Assembly: GCA_947478985.1 (NCBI GenBank)
Contig: CANJYC010000083.1
Coordinates: 1-7,263, forward strand
From: Acidobacteriota bacterium
GTDB lineage: Bacteria; Acidobacteriota; Vicinamibacteria; Vicinamibacterales; UBA2999
Length of the DNA stretch: 7,263 nt
Direction: 5' to 3'
A program made the translations under genes and the position numbers. The notes beneath the pieces are model-generated. The model was not told the DNA's origin. It made no database searches and saw only the letters and a program-made list of their open reading frames with translations. Positions 1 to 5,895 of the stretch are shown here, one piece after another; position 1 is the stretch's first letter, and the number at the start of each line of letters is the position of its first letter.

Positions 1-3
1 GAT

Positions 4-1035
4 ATGCACCTGAAACGATACAGACGGGAAACCGTTAAAGAAGCCCTCAGGGCCGTGCGCGAGGACCTCGGTCCGGACGCCCTCATTCTGTCCACGCGGC
101 AGGTCGCCGCGCCGGGTGTGAAGGGGTGGTTTGGCGGCCGTGTCATCGAGGTGACGGCGGCGGCCGAACGGCCGGCGATGTCGGAGCCCCGACACACGGG
201 AGTCGCCGAACCGCGCGCTGCCGCGAAAGCCTGGCGCTCGGAGGAGGCTGTCGCGAGCCGGGCGGATCGGGCGACGGACGAGGTCGTGGCCCGGCTACAG
301 GCGGCCGGCCTTGACGGGGCCCTGGCCCGCGATGTCGCCCGGGCGCTGCCACGGAGCAAGCGGCGTGGCGCCACGCTTCAGTCGATTCGCGAAACCCTGG
401 AACTGCAGTTGGCGACGCTCGCGGCGGAAGACACCAGTCTCGCGCCCATCGAAGTCTTCGTCGGCCCCCCTGGCGTGGGCAAGACGACGACAATTGCCAA
501 GATCGCCGCACAGGAACGTGCCCGGCACGGGCGGCGCGTGAGCCTGATTTCGGCAGACGGCTACCGAGTCGGGGCGGTCGAGCAGTTGCGCCTCTTCGCC
601 AACATTCTCGGCACCACGTTCGCGGTCGCGCGCACGCCACGCGAGCTCGAGAGCGCGCTCAGCGGCGCAAAGGGACCGCTCCTGCTTGACACGGCCGGAC
701 GCTCGCCGTCCGACGATGTCTCGCGCGAGATGCTGCGCGTCATCGCCGGACGTCGTGACGTGCGCACGCACCTGGTGATCGCCGCGAACACCCCGTACGT
801 GACGGCGCGCAAAACCCTCGATCGCTTCGAGGATGCGCGCCCCTCACGCCTCGTGCTGACCAAGCTCGATGAGGCCGAATCGCTGGCGCCACTCGTATCG
901 CTGCTGCGCGAGCGGCAATTGCCCATCTCCTACCTCGGAACCGGACAGTGCGTGCCCGAGGACCTCGAGCGAGCGACACCGGCGTCGCTCGCCGGCTGGC
1001 TGGCTGGTGACGCACAGCAGGGAGCGGTCGCGTGA
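4..1035 (+). CDS. flhF: FlhF, flagellar SRP-family GTPase
   Basis: FlhF is the third SRP-type GTPase (with Ffh and FtsY). It sits at the membrane at the cell pole or future assembly site and helps place the flagellar basal body. The 343-residue protein begins with the family N-terminus (MHLKRYRRETVKEAL, then LGPDALILSTR at about 22-32). A short variable B region (about 52-90) and a helical N domain (about 92-145) follow, then the G domain. Visible GTPase motifs are the P-loop GPPGVGKT (154-161), the I-box DGYRVGAVEQL (185-195), DTAGR (229-233), TKLDE (286-290) and the closing GTGQ at 312-315. Oddity: the I-box reads DGYR where SRP GTPases usually have DTxR. Length is at the short end of the family. 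The start is set by homology of the first residues; its ribosome binding site lies outside the window. It overlaps flhG by 4 bp (GTGA). Confidence 0.96.
   Translation: MHLKRYRRETVKEALRAVREDLGPDALILSTRQVAAPGVKGWFGGRVIEVTAAAERPAMSEPRHTGVAEPRAAAKAWRSEEAVASRADRATDEVVARLQAAGLDGALARDVARALPRSKRRGATLQSIRETLELQLATLAAEDTSLAPIEVFVGPPGVGKTTTIAKIAAQERARHGRRVSLISADGYRVGAVEQLRLFANILGTTFAVARTPRELESALSGAKGPLLLDTAGRSPSDDVSREMLRVIAGRRDVRTHLVIAANTPYVTARKTLDRFEDARPSRLVLTKLDEAESLAPLVSLLRERQLPISYLGTGQCVPEDLERATPASLAGWLAGDAQQGAVA
1021..1024 (+). promoter_or_regulatory. Ribosome binding site of flhG
   Basis: GGAG lies inside the end of flhF, 7 bases before the GTG at 1032. It supports this start, which is important because it fixes the very short FlhG N-terminus. 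Confidence 0.7.
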
Positions 1036-1865
1036 AGGCGGAACGCGGGGCCACCGTGATGGCAGTCGCCAGCGGCAAGGGCGGCGTCGGGAAGACTACG
1101 GTCGCGGTCAATCTGACCGTGGCGCTCACGCGCCTCAACCATCGCGTGGCGCTCCTCGATGCGGACTTCGGTCTCGGCAACGTCGACGTCTTCCTCGGCC
1201 TCGCGCCGGAACGTCACATCGGGCATCTGCTGGCCGGTGACGCCACGCTGGCGGAGATTCTGATTCAGGGGCCTGGCGGCGCGCAGATCGTGCCGGCGAG
1301 TTCCGGTCTGCAGTCGCTGACGTCGCTGACCTCCGGGCAGCGGCATGTCCTGGCGAGCGCGTTCGAGAAGCTGTGCGCCAATCTCGATTTTCTGCTCATC
1401 GATACGGCCTCGGGAATCTCGGACAACGTGATTGAAACGATGCTGCTCGCCGGTCGCGTGATGCTGGTGACCTCGGTTGAACCGGCCGCCATCGTCGACG
1501 CGTATGCCACGGCCAAGGTGCTGCACAGTGCCGCGTCGTCGATGGAGATCGGCATCGTCGTCAACAACGCCCGCACGCCCGAGGACGCCACGCTCGCCTT
1601 TAAGCAACTCGATGCCGCCGCCAGACGCTTCCTGGGGCGGGGACTCAAGTATTACGGCTACGTCAGCGAGGATCCGGCCGTGCGCGACGCCGTGCTCGTG
1701 CAGAAGGCCATCGTCGATCACATGCCGCAGTCTCCGGCAAGTCGCTGCTTCCGCGTCCTCGCCGCGCGTATCGCCGGCTTGGGTCCGGTACGCGGTTCGG
1801 GATTGCGCCTCGCCACGGATGCAGGCCGGGTCATTCCGGCGTCAGAGGTACCCCAATGCGCCTAG
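1032..1865 (+). CDS. flhG: FlhG, MinD/ParA-like flagellar number ATPase
   Basis: FlhG (YlxH/FleN) is a MinD-type ATPase that works with FlhF to control flagellar number and place, and in some species contacts FliM/FliN. The 277-residue protein shows the deviant Walker A GKGGVGKT (15-22, with signature lysine K16), the switch I stretch LLDADFGLGNVD (41-52), Walker B LLIDTASGIS (121-130) and the family segment SVEPAAIVDAYATAK (148-162). A possible amphipathic membrane helix lies near 239-250, followed by a tail of about 25 residues. The GTG start overlaps the flhF stop and has GGAG 7 bases upstream. An in-frame TGA at 1008-1010 leaves almost no room for an earlier start. The protein therefore lacks the N-terminal extension with DQAxxLR that activates FlhF in well-studied FlhG proteins. 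A plasmid-type ParA is unlikely given the flanking flhF and fliA. Confidence 0.94.
   Translation: MKAERGATVMAVASGKGGVGKTTVAVNLTVALTRLNHRVALLDADFGLGNVDVFLGLAPERHIGHLLAGDATLAEILIQGPGGAQIVPASSGLQSLTSLTSGQRHVLASAFEKLCANLDFLLIDTASGISDNVIETMLLAGRVMLVTSVEPAAIVDAYATAKVLHSAASSMEIGIVVNNARTPEDATLAFKQLDAAARRFLGRGLKYYGYVSEDPAVRDAVLVQKAIVDHMPQSPASRCFRVLAARIAGLGPVRGSGLRLATDAGRVIPASEVPQCA
1844..1848 (+). promoter_or_regulatory. Ribosome binding site of fliA
   Basis: AGAGG lies inside the 3' end of flhG, 7 bases before the ATG at 1856. It favours this start over the downstream ATG at 1943. Confidence 0.65.
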
Positions 1866-2638
1866 CTACTCCACGGGTCGCGCCGGCACGCCTCACCGGG
1901 CCGGCCGCGGACACGGCCGGCGACACCCGTGACCGCCTGGTCATGGAACACGTCGGACTGGTCAAGTCCATGGCCCAGCGTCTGGCCATGCGATTGCCCT
2001 CGCAGGTCGAGGTGTCCGACCTGGTGAGCGTGGGTGTCCTCGGTCTGATCGACGCGGCCGGCCGCTACAAGCCGGGCCTCGGGGTGCCGTTTGATGCCTT
2101 CGCCCGGCGTCGTGTCCAGGGCGCGATGCTCGATTCGCTGCGCGACCTCGACTGGGCGCCGCGCTCGCTGCGCCGGATGCGACGTGATGTGGACGGCGCG
2201 CTCGCCAAGCTCCGCCGCCAGTTTGCCCGCGAGCCAGAGGAGAGCGAGATCGCCGCAGAGATGGGGATGTCGGTCGCCGACTACGAGAAGACGATTCAGC
2301 AGCTGCGTCGCCTTGATATCGGGGCCGTCCGCTCTCTCGATGCTCCGACCGAGGACGGCACGTCGCGGCTCGAGCTGTGCGTGGACCCCACCGAAGGCGT
2401 GGTCACGCAGCTCGAACGCAAGGAACTGCGCGGACACCTGGCCAAGGCCATCGAGCAGCTGCCTGAGCGCGAGCGCCAGATTCTGGCGCTCTATTTCGAA
2501 GAGGAATTGACGCTCGCTGAAATCGGCGAGGTCATCGGTGTGGGTGAATCACGCGTCTCTCAACTGCGGTCCCTGGCCCTGTCGCGCCTTCGCACGCTGC
2601 TGCGGGAATCCCTTGGGATGGAGCCGATCGAGTCGTGA
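1856..2638 (+). CDS. fliA: FliA, flagellar sigma factor sigma-28
   Basis: Alternative sigma factor of the FliA/SigD/WhiG group, which directs RNA polymerase to late flagellar and chemotaxis promoters. The 260 residues contain regions 2.1-2.2 (about 31-75, with DLVSVGVLGLIDA at 55-67), regions 2.3-2.4 (76-107, with FDAFARRRVQGAMLDSLR and then DWAPRSLRR, the FliA -10 recognition stretch), region 3 (about 109-160), and region 4 (about 190-248, with LPERERQIL and the -35 helix-turn-helix around 220-242). Length is normal to slightly long; the first 25 or so residues are a non-conserved Ala/Pro/Arg-rich leader. ATG at 1856 is preferred because AGAGG stands 7 bases upstream. A later ATG at 1943 begins closer to the conserved core but has no ribosome binding site. 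It overlaps flhG by 10 bp and fliM by 4 bp. No anti-sigma gene (flgM) is seen in the window. Confidence 0.95.
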   Translation: MRLATPRVAPARLTGPAADTAGDTRDRLVMEHVGLVKSMAQRLAMRLPSQVEVSDLVSVGVLGLIDAAGRYKPGLGVPFDAFARRRVQGAMLDSLRDLDWAPRSLRRMRRDVDGALAKLRRQFAREPEESEIAAEMGMSVADYEKTIQQLRRLDIGAVRSLDAPTEDGTSRLELCVDPTEGVVTQLERKELRGHLAKAIEQLPERERQILALYFEEELTLAEIGEVIGVGESRVSQLRSLALSRLRTLLRESLGMEPIES

Positions 2639-3645
2639 ACAAGATCCTCTCGCAAGACGAAATCGACGCGCTGGTGAGCCGGGCGTCCGGCCGGCCTTCC
2701 ACGACGGAGGAGCGCCGGTCGATCACTGCCGACAGCATTCTCACCTACAACTTCCGCCGGCCGGACCGGGTGTCGAAGGAGCAGCTGCGCTCGCTGCATT
2801 TCCTCCATGACCGGTTCGCCAAGAACCTGTCGACGTCGATGTCGGCGTTTCTGCGGGCGATGACTGACGTCAGCCTGGTCTCGGTGGAGCAGTTCGCGTA
2901 CGCCGAGTTCCTGATGTCGCTCCCGGATCCGACGGCGTTCTATTCGGTGGCGATGTCGCCGCTTGAGGGCGTCGGGGCACTGGAGATCAACCCCTCGGTT
3001 GCGTTCACGATGGTCGACCGCATGCTCGGCGGCGCCGGCGATACGGCACCACCGGACCGCGCGCTGACCGAGATCGAGCAGAACGTGCTCGACTCCGTCG
3101 TCAAGCTGGTCCTGGAACATCTGACCGATACCTGGCGTTCCATCACCGATGTGCGCTTCCGCATTCAGGGCCGCGAAACCCGCCCGCAGATGCTGCAAGT
3201 GACCGGCCCGAACGAGGTCGTCATCCTGCTCGCATTCGACCTCCGGGTCGGAGAGAGCAGCGGCATGTTGAGCATCTCCATCCCGGCCGCCGCCATCGAG
3301 ACGATGGAAGAGAAGGTGACGCAGGGCTGGAACCGGAACAACCGGCAGCCGACGGCGCAGCAGCAGGCACACCTGCATGCGAATCTCGGCCGCGTGCTGC
3401 TGCCGGTGACGTCATCGCTGACCACGCTGATTGGCACCCGGGAACTGCTGGCGTTGCAGCCCGGCGACGTCATCGCACTCGGACACTCGGCCAACAGTCC
3501 GGTTGATGTCCAGATTGGCAGCGTGCGCCGCTTCAGCGGGCGCCTCACCTGCGTGGGTGGGAGCGCAGCGGTTCTCCTTGACCAGCCCGGTGGTGCCGAG
3601 GGCGAACCTGGCACGGCTTTAGCACTCGTAGGAGCCACGGCATGA
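2635..3645 (+). CDS. fliM: FliM, flagellar C-ring switch protein
   Basis: FliM is the middle layer of the cytoplasmic C-ring. Its N-terminal peptide binds phosphorylated CheY, its middle domain contacts FliG, and its C-terminal SpoA domain pairs with FliN. The 336-residue protein shows all three parts: LSQDEIDALV at 5-14 (CheY-P binding motif), a CheC-like middle domain (about 35-230) with the FliG-contacting MLGGAGD at 130-136 and LTEIEQNVLDSVV at 144-156, and a SpoA domain (about 255-316, with LQPGDVIALG at 274-283). The conserved CheY motif implies that chemotaxis signals reach this switch, although no che gene is present here. The GTG start overlaps the fliA stop in GTGA. The upstream GGAG at 2620-2623 is 11 bases away, so translation probably depends on coupling to fliA. 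Length is normal. Confidence 0.96.
   Translation: MNKILSQDEIDALVSRASGRPSTTEERRSITADSILTYNFRRPDRVSKEQLRSLHFLHDRFAKNLSTSMSAFLRAMTDVSLVSVEQFAYAEFLMSLPDPTAFYSVAMSPLEGVGALEINPSVAFTMVDRMLGGAGDTAPPDRALTEIEQNVLDSVVKLVLEHLTDTWRSITDVRFRIQGRETRPQMLQVTGPNEVVILLAFDLRVGESSGMLSISIPAAAIETMEEKVTQGWNRNNRQPTAQQQAHLHANLGRVLLPVTSSLTTLIGTRELLALQPGDVIALGHSANSPVDVQIGSVRRFSGRLTCVGGSAAVLLDQPGGAEGEPGTALALVGATA
3629..3634 (+). promoter_or_regulatory. Ribosome binding site of fliN
   Basis: TAGGAG lies 7 bases before the ATG at 3642, inside the end of fliM. It supports this start over the nearby ATG at 3654. Confidence 0.65.
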
Positions 3646-3965
3646 GTGAACACATGAATGAGACAAGCGGCCCTGGTGTGAACGTGCCCCCACAGGGCGA
3701 TGCCTCGCGGATTGACGTCATCCTCGACATGGACCTGCCGGTGGTCGTGCGCTTCGGGCACACCGAGATGCCGCTGCGCACGTTGACGCGGCTTGGGCCC
3801 GGGTCGGTGATTGACCTGGGGCGTTCACCCGACGAGCCCGTCGACGTGATGGTGAGCAATCGCGTCGTGGCGCGCGGGGAAGTGGTGATTGTGAGCGGGA
3901 ACTATGGAATCCGGATCATCGATGTGGTGAGTCCGTCCGAGCGAATGCCCTGGCTGGAGGCCTAA
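3642..3965 (+). CDS. fliN: FliN, flagellar C-ring switch protein
   Basis: FliN forms the base of the C-ring, assembling with FliM and receiving export cargo through FliH. The 107-residue protein has a non-conserved N-terminal tail (1-22) and one SpoA domain (24-97), with DLPVVVRFG at 31-39, LGPGSVIDLGR at 51-61, EPVDVMVSNRVVARGEVVIV at 65-84 and NYGIRIIDV at 87-95. These match the conserved FliN core. It is the short FliN form, not the longer FliY with an added CheC phosphatase domain. ATG at 3642 overlaps the fliM stop (ATGA) and has TAGGAG 7 bases upstream. The in-frame ATG at 3654 is a less likely start. The next gene starts one base after its stop. Confidence 0.95.
   Translation: MSEHMNETSGPGVNVPPQGDASRIDVILDMDLPVVVRFGHTEMPLRTLTRLGPGSVIDLGRSPDEPVDVMVSNRVVARGEVVIVSGNYGIRIIDVVSPSERMPWLEA
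3956..3960 (+). promoter_or_regulatory. Ribosome binding site of the coiled-coil membrane protein gene
   Basis: GGAGG at the end of fliN lies 6 bases before the GTG at 3967. It selects that GTG over the in-frame ATG at 3982. Confidence 0.7.
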
Positions 3966-3966
3966 C

Positions 3967-4359
3967 GTGGAGACCCAAGTGATGTTGATGACGGTTGGAG
4001 GCGGCACGCTACTCATGCTTGGCGCGCTGGTGTGGATCCATGTGCAGCAGCGGGCCGCGATCGAGCGCCTGGACGACCGCCTGGCGCACCTGCTGGCCGG
4101 CATCTCACTTCTGACCGACACGACGGAAAGCGCGCTGCGCGAAGTGGCGAGTGAAGTCACCCGTCTGGGGACGATGACCGAGGCGGCCAAGGTCCGTCCG
4201 CGCGCGGTCACGCAGCGGCGAATCGCCGCATCGGTGGGCCGGGGTCGCTCGGTTCAGGACATCGCCGCGCTGGAGCAGATTTCGGAAGGCGAGGTCCGGC
4301 TCCGGCTGCAGCTTGAGAACGCACGGAAGGAGCGGGTGAGCCATGCCTCGGTGCGCTGA
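3967..4359 (+). CDS. Single-pass membrane protein with coiled coil and SwrB/DUF2802-like C-terminus
   Basis: A 130-residue protein of unproven function. It has one N-terminal transmembrane helix (about 6-25, MLMTVGGGTLLMLGALVWI), then a likely coiled coil (about 27-75, regularly spaced Leu/Ile/Val with Glu/Arg/Asp). A basic linker (76-86) leads to a small helical motif (82-117) ending SVQDIAALEQISEGEVRLRL. The pattern G-x-S-V-x-x-I, then I-S-x-G-E-V-x-L-x-L, resembles the C-terminus of SwrB/DUF6115 and DUF2802 proteins, often found in flagellar loci; that match is from memory of the families. SwrB promotes flagellar assembly in Bacillus. The gene sits where fliO often follows fliN, but the soluble part does not look like FliO. 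The GTG start has GGAGG 6 bases upstream. The stop lies 1 bp after fliN and 17 bp inside the next gene. Confidence 0.8.
   Translation: METQVMLMTVGGGTLLMLGALVWIHVQQRAAIERLDDRLAHLLAGISLLTDTTESALREVASEVTRLGTMTEAAKVRPRAVTQRRIAASVGRGRSVQDIAALEQISEGEVRLRLQLENARKERVSHASVR
4327..4332 (+). promoter_or_regulatory. Ribosome binding site of the MshEN protein gene
   Basis: AAGGAG lies 10 bases before the ATG at 4343, inside the end of the coiled-coil protein gene. It supports a start that keeps all four cysteines. Confidence 0.55.
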
Positions 4360-5170
4360 CTTCACGTGCGGACGCTGGCGGCCTGAACGGCTGGCCCCCA
4401 AGTGGGCCGCAGGTCTCCGCTTCAACGGTCATTGGTATTGCTCGCGCGAGTGCGTGGAACATGCGGCGCGCATCGGTCTCGACGCGCCGGCGATTGCCAC
4501 GGCGTCAGCCGGGGCACTGCCGCCGCTGAAACTGGGCGTGCTGCTGCGGCACCTCGGGGCGATCTCCGAGGACACGCTCGACCGCGCGCTCGAATCACAG
4601 CGCTCGACCGGTCGCCGCCTCGGCGAGGAACTACTCGCACTCAATCAGGCGCCCGCCGAGGCGATTCTGAAAGCGCTCGCGGCCCAGAGCAACATCAGCT
4701 ATCTGCCGGCGTTTGACGTGACTCGAGTGATGCACGGCCCGTCGTGGTTGCCGACTGACACCGTTCGCGCGCTCGGGCTGGTTCCGTTTGAAGCCAATGA
4801 GGCGCAGAAGCGCCTGCACGTGGTGTGCACGGCTCCGGTGCCGCGCTCGGCCATGCGCGCGCTGCTGAAGCTGACGGGCTGGACCGCGGAGCCCTACATG
4901 GTCGAGGACGACACGTGGCAGCAGGCCCTGCGGACCTATCGGTCGACGGCGGAGGTCAGCGGCCAGCGGCGTGAAACGGTGACCGTCGTCGGGCCCGATG
5001 CCGCCGCCGCACGGATCGCCGATAGCGCCTTGCTCGATCGCTCGGTCACGATGCGAACGGCCAATTGCGACCAGTACACCTGGGTGCGTGTTGAAGGCAA
5101 ACAGCAGGTCTCGGATCTGCTGATTCCCACGGTGGAGGAGCCATGCCCGGCGGTACGTATAGCGCGTTAA
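4343..5170 (+). CDS. Four-cysteine finger plus stand-alone MshEN (GspE N-terminal) domain protein
   Basis: A 275-residue soluble protein with no assigned function. Residues 4-37 carry Cys pairs C4/C9 and C33/C37 (CX4C-X23-CX3C, with WYCSREC), a likely zinc-binding finger. An Ala/Pro linker leads to a GspE/PilB N-terminal domain (about 62-198). Its start matches the MshEN cyclic di-GMP pattern RLGxxhhxxGhhxxxxLxxxLxxQ twice: 63-86 (KLG...Q) and 92-115 (RLG...Q), separated by five residues as in MshE. Deviations are K63 for Arg and N101 for Gly. The C-terminus (about 215-265) may be a remnant of the domain that follows in PilB-type ATPases, but there is no Walker A, so it is not a motor. ATG at 4343 has AAGGAG 10 bases upstream. 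The gene overlaps its upstream neighbour by 17 bp and flgF by 28 bp. A c-di-GMP receptor acting on the flagellum is my inference. Confidence 0.85.
   Translation: MPRCADFTCGRWRPERLAPKWAAGLRFNGHWYCSRECVEHAARIGLDAPAIATASAGALPPLKLGVLLRHLGAISEDTLDRALESQRSTGRRLGEELLALNQAPAEAILKALAAQSNISYLPAFDVTRVMHGPSWLPTDTVRALGLVPFEANEAQKRLHVVCTAPVPRSAMRALLKLTGWTAEPYMVEDDTWQQALRTYRSTAEVSGQRRETVTVVGPDAAAARIADSALLDRSVTMRTANCDQYTWVRVEGKQQVSDLLIPTVEEPCPAVRIAR
5134..5140 (+). promoter_or_regulatory. Ribosome binding site of flgF
   Basis: GGAGGAG lies 2 bases before the ATG at 5143; its first GGAGG (5134-5138) gives a spacing of 4. The spacing is short, but the match to the anti-Shine-Dalgarno sequence is strong. It lies wholly inside the 3' end of the MshEN gene, so flgF translation is probably coupled to it. 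Confidence 0.6.
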
Positions 5171-5865
5171 GCGGCATGCGGACGCGGCTCGAGGAACTCG
5201 ACCGCCTGGCCGCCGATCTCGCCAACGTCAATACGGCAGGCTACAAGACCGAGCGGGCATCGACCGTCGCGATTGATCGGGACAGCTTCAACTCGCAGTT
5301 CGAGGCCGCCGTGGACGTGGCCCGAGGGAATACCAAGATCGACTGGCGGCCGGGACTTATCGCCAATACCGGCCGCGACCTCGACGCGGCCATAGACGGC
5401 AAGGGGTTTTTCGTTGTGGATACCCCCGCAGGCGAGCGATATACGCGGGCCGGCAACTTCGTCAAGCGGGTTGACGGTGTGCTGACAACCTCGGCGGGGG
5501 AGCCCATTCTCGGAGAGAGCGGACCGATCAAGCTGCCGAACGCTCCGGTCAGCATCGCCGATGACGGCACCATCCGCAGCGGGGCGACCCAGGTGGGTCG
5601 TTTGCAGATCGTGGAATTCGAGTCCGAGAAGGACCTGATCAGGGAATCGGGATCCCGCTTTAAAGCTTTACCGGGCTCTTCGCCGCCACAGACGGTCGAG
5701 GCCAAGGTGGTCGGAGGAGCACTCGAGCAGTCGAACGTGTCCGTCGTCGACCGGATGGCCAAGCTGACCGAGTTGTCGCGCAACTTCGAGTCGCTGAACA
5801 AAGGCGTGAATACCTTGATGACCGAGCTCGACGGACGCGCGATCTCCGAATTAGGCAAGCGGTAA
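5143..5865 (+). CDS. flgF: FlgF, flagellar proximal rod protein
   Basis: FlgF is an exported axial protein of the proximal rod, next to the distal rod protein FlgG. The 240-residue protein has the N-terminal rod/hook signature (GGTYSALSGM at 3-12, LANVNTAGYK at 26-35). A central flagellar basal-body domain follows (about 80-170, with DAAIDGKGFFVV at 81-92 and YTRAGNF at 100-106). The C-terminal helix signature LEQSNVSVVDRMAKLTEL is at 194-211. The N- and C-terminal helices form the coiled core of the rod. There is no cleavable signal peptide, as expected for a type III export substrate. GGAGGAG just upstream and homology of the first residues fix the ATG at 5143. It overlaps the MshEN gene by 28 bp. 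It is shorter than FlgG, and its C-terminal tail after residue 225 is not conserved. Assignment as FlgF rests on the paired flgF-flgG order. Confidence 0.92.
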   Translation: MPGGTYSALSGMRTRLEELDRLAADLANVNTAGYKTERASTVAIDRDSFNSQFEAAVDVARGNTKIDWRPGLIANTGRDLDAAIDGKGFFVVDTPAGERYTRAGNFVKRVDGVLTTSAGEPILGESGPIKLPNAPVSIADDGTIRSGATQVGRLQIVEFESEKDLIRESGSRFKALPGSSPPQTVEAKVVGGALEQSNVSVVDRMAKLTELSRNFESLNKGVNTLMTELDGRAISELGKR

Positions 5866-5883
5866 CGAGACTTAGCAGGCACT

Positions 5884-5888
5884 AGAGG
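5884..5888 (+). promoter_or_regulatory. Ribosome binding site of flgG
   Basis: AGAGG lies 7 bases before the ATG at 5896, in the 30-bp gap after flgF, the largest intergenic gap in the window. A second purine cluster (AGGA) follows at 5890-5893. The gap is too short for a promoter or terminator of its own, and no hairpin is evident. Confidence 0.6.
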
Positions 5889-5895
5889 CAGGACC

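Noticed and set aside
930..1721. Long antisense open frame over flhG (263 codons)
   Set aside because: It mirrors the GC-rich flhG frame, its translation shows no recognisable domain, and flhG on the other strand is a clear conserved gene.
1032..1865. Chromosome or plasmid partition ParA
   Set aside because: The order flhF-flhG-fliA and FlhG-type motifs (DADFGLGNVD, SVEPAAIVDAYA) fit FlhG; there is no parB or parS nearby.
2560..3378. Long antisense open frame over fliM (272 codons)
   Set aside because: His/Arg-rich translation typical of a GC-rich shadow frame, and it lies fully opposite conserved fliM.
3967..4359. Calling this gene fliO from its place after fliN and its N-terminal membrane helix
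   Set aside because: The soluble region is an acidic coiled coil with a SwrB/DUF2802-like end and lacks the small beta-rich FliO domain.
4343..5170. Calling this gene a type IV pilus or type II secretion ATPase (PilB/GspE)
   Set aside because: Only the N-terminal domain is present; there is no Walker A, Asp box or Walker B, and the neighbours are all flagellar.
5661..5691. TAAAGCTTTA followed by a GC-rich stretch in flgF, considered as a sigma-28 promoter (TAAA-N15-GCCGATAA type) for flgG
   Set aside because: The -35-like part is a chance palindrome, the expected -10 position has no GCCGATAA-like match, and it lies within codons for conserved flgF sequence.
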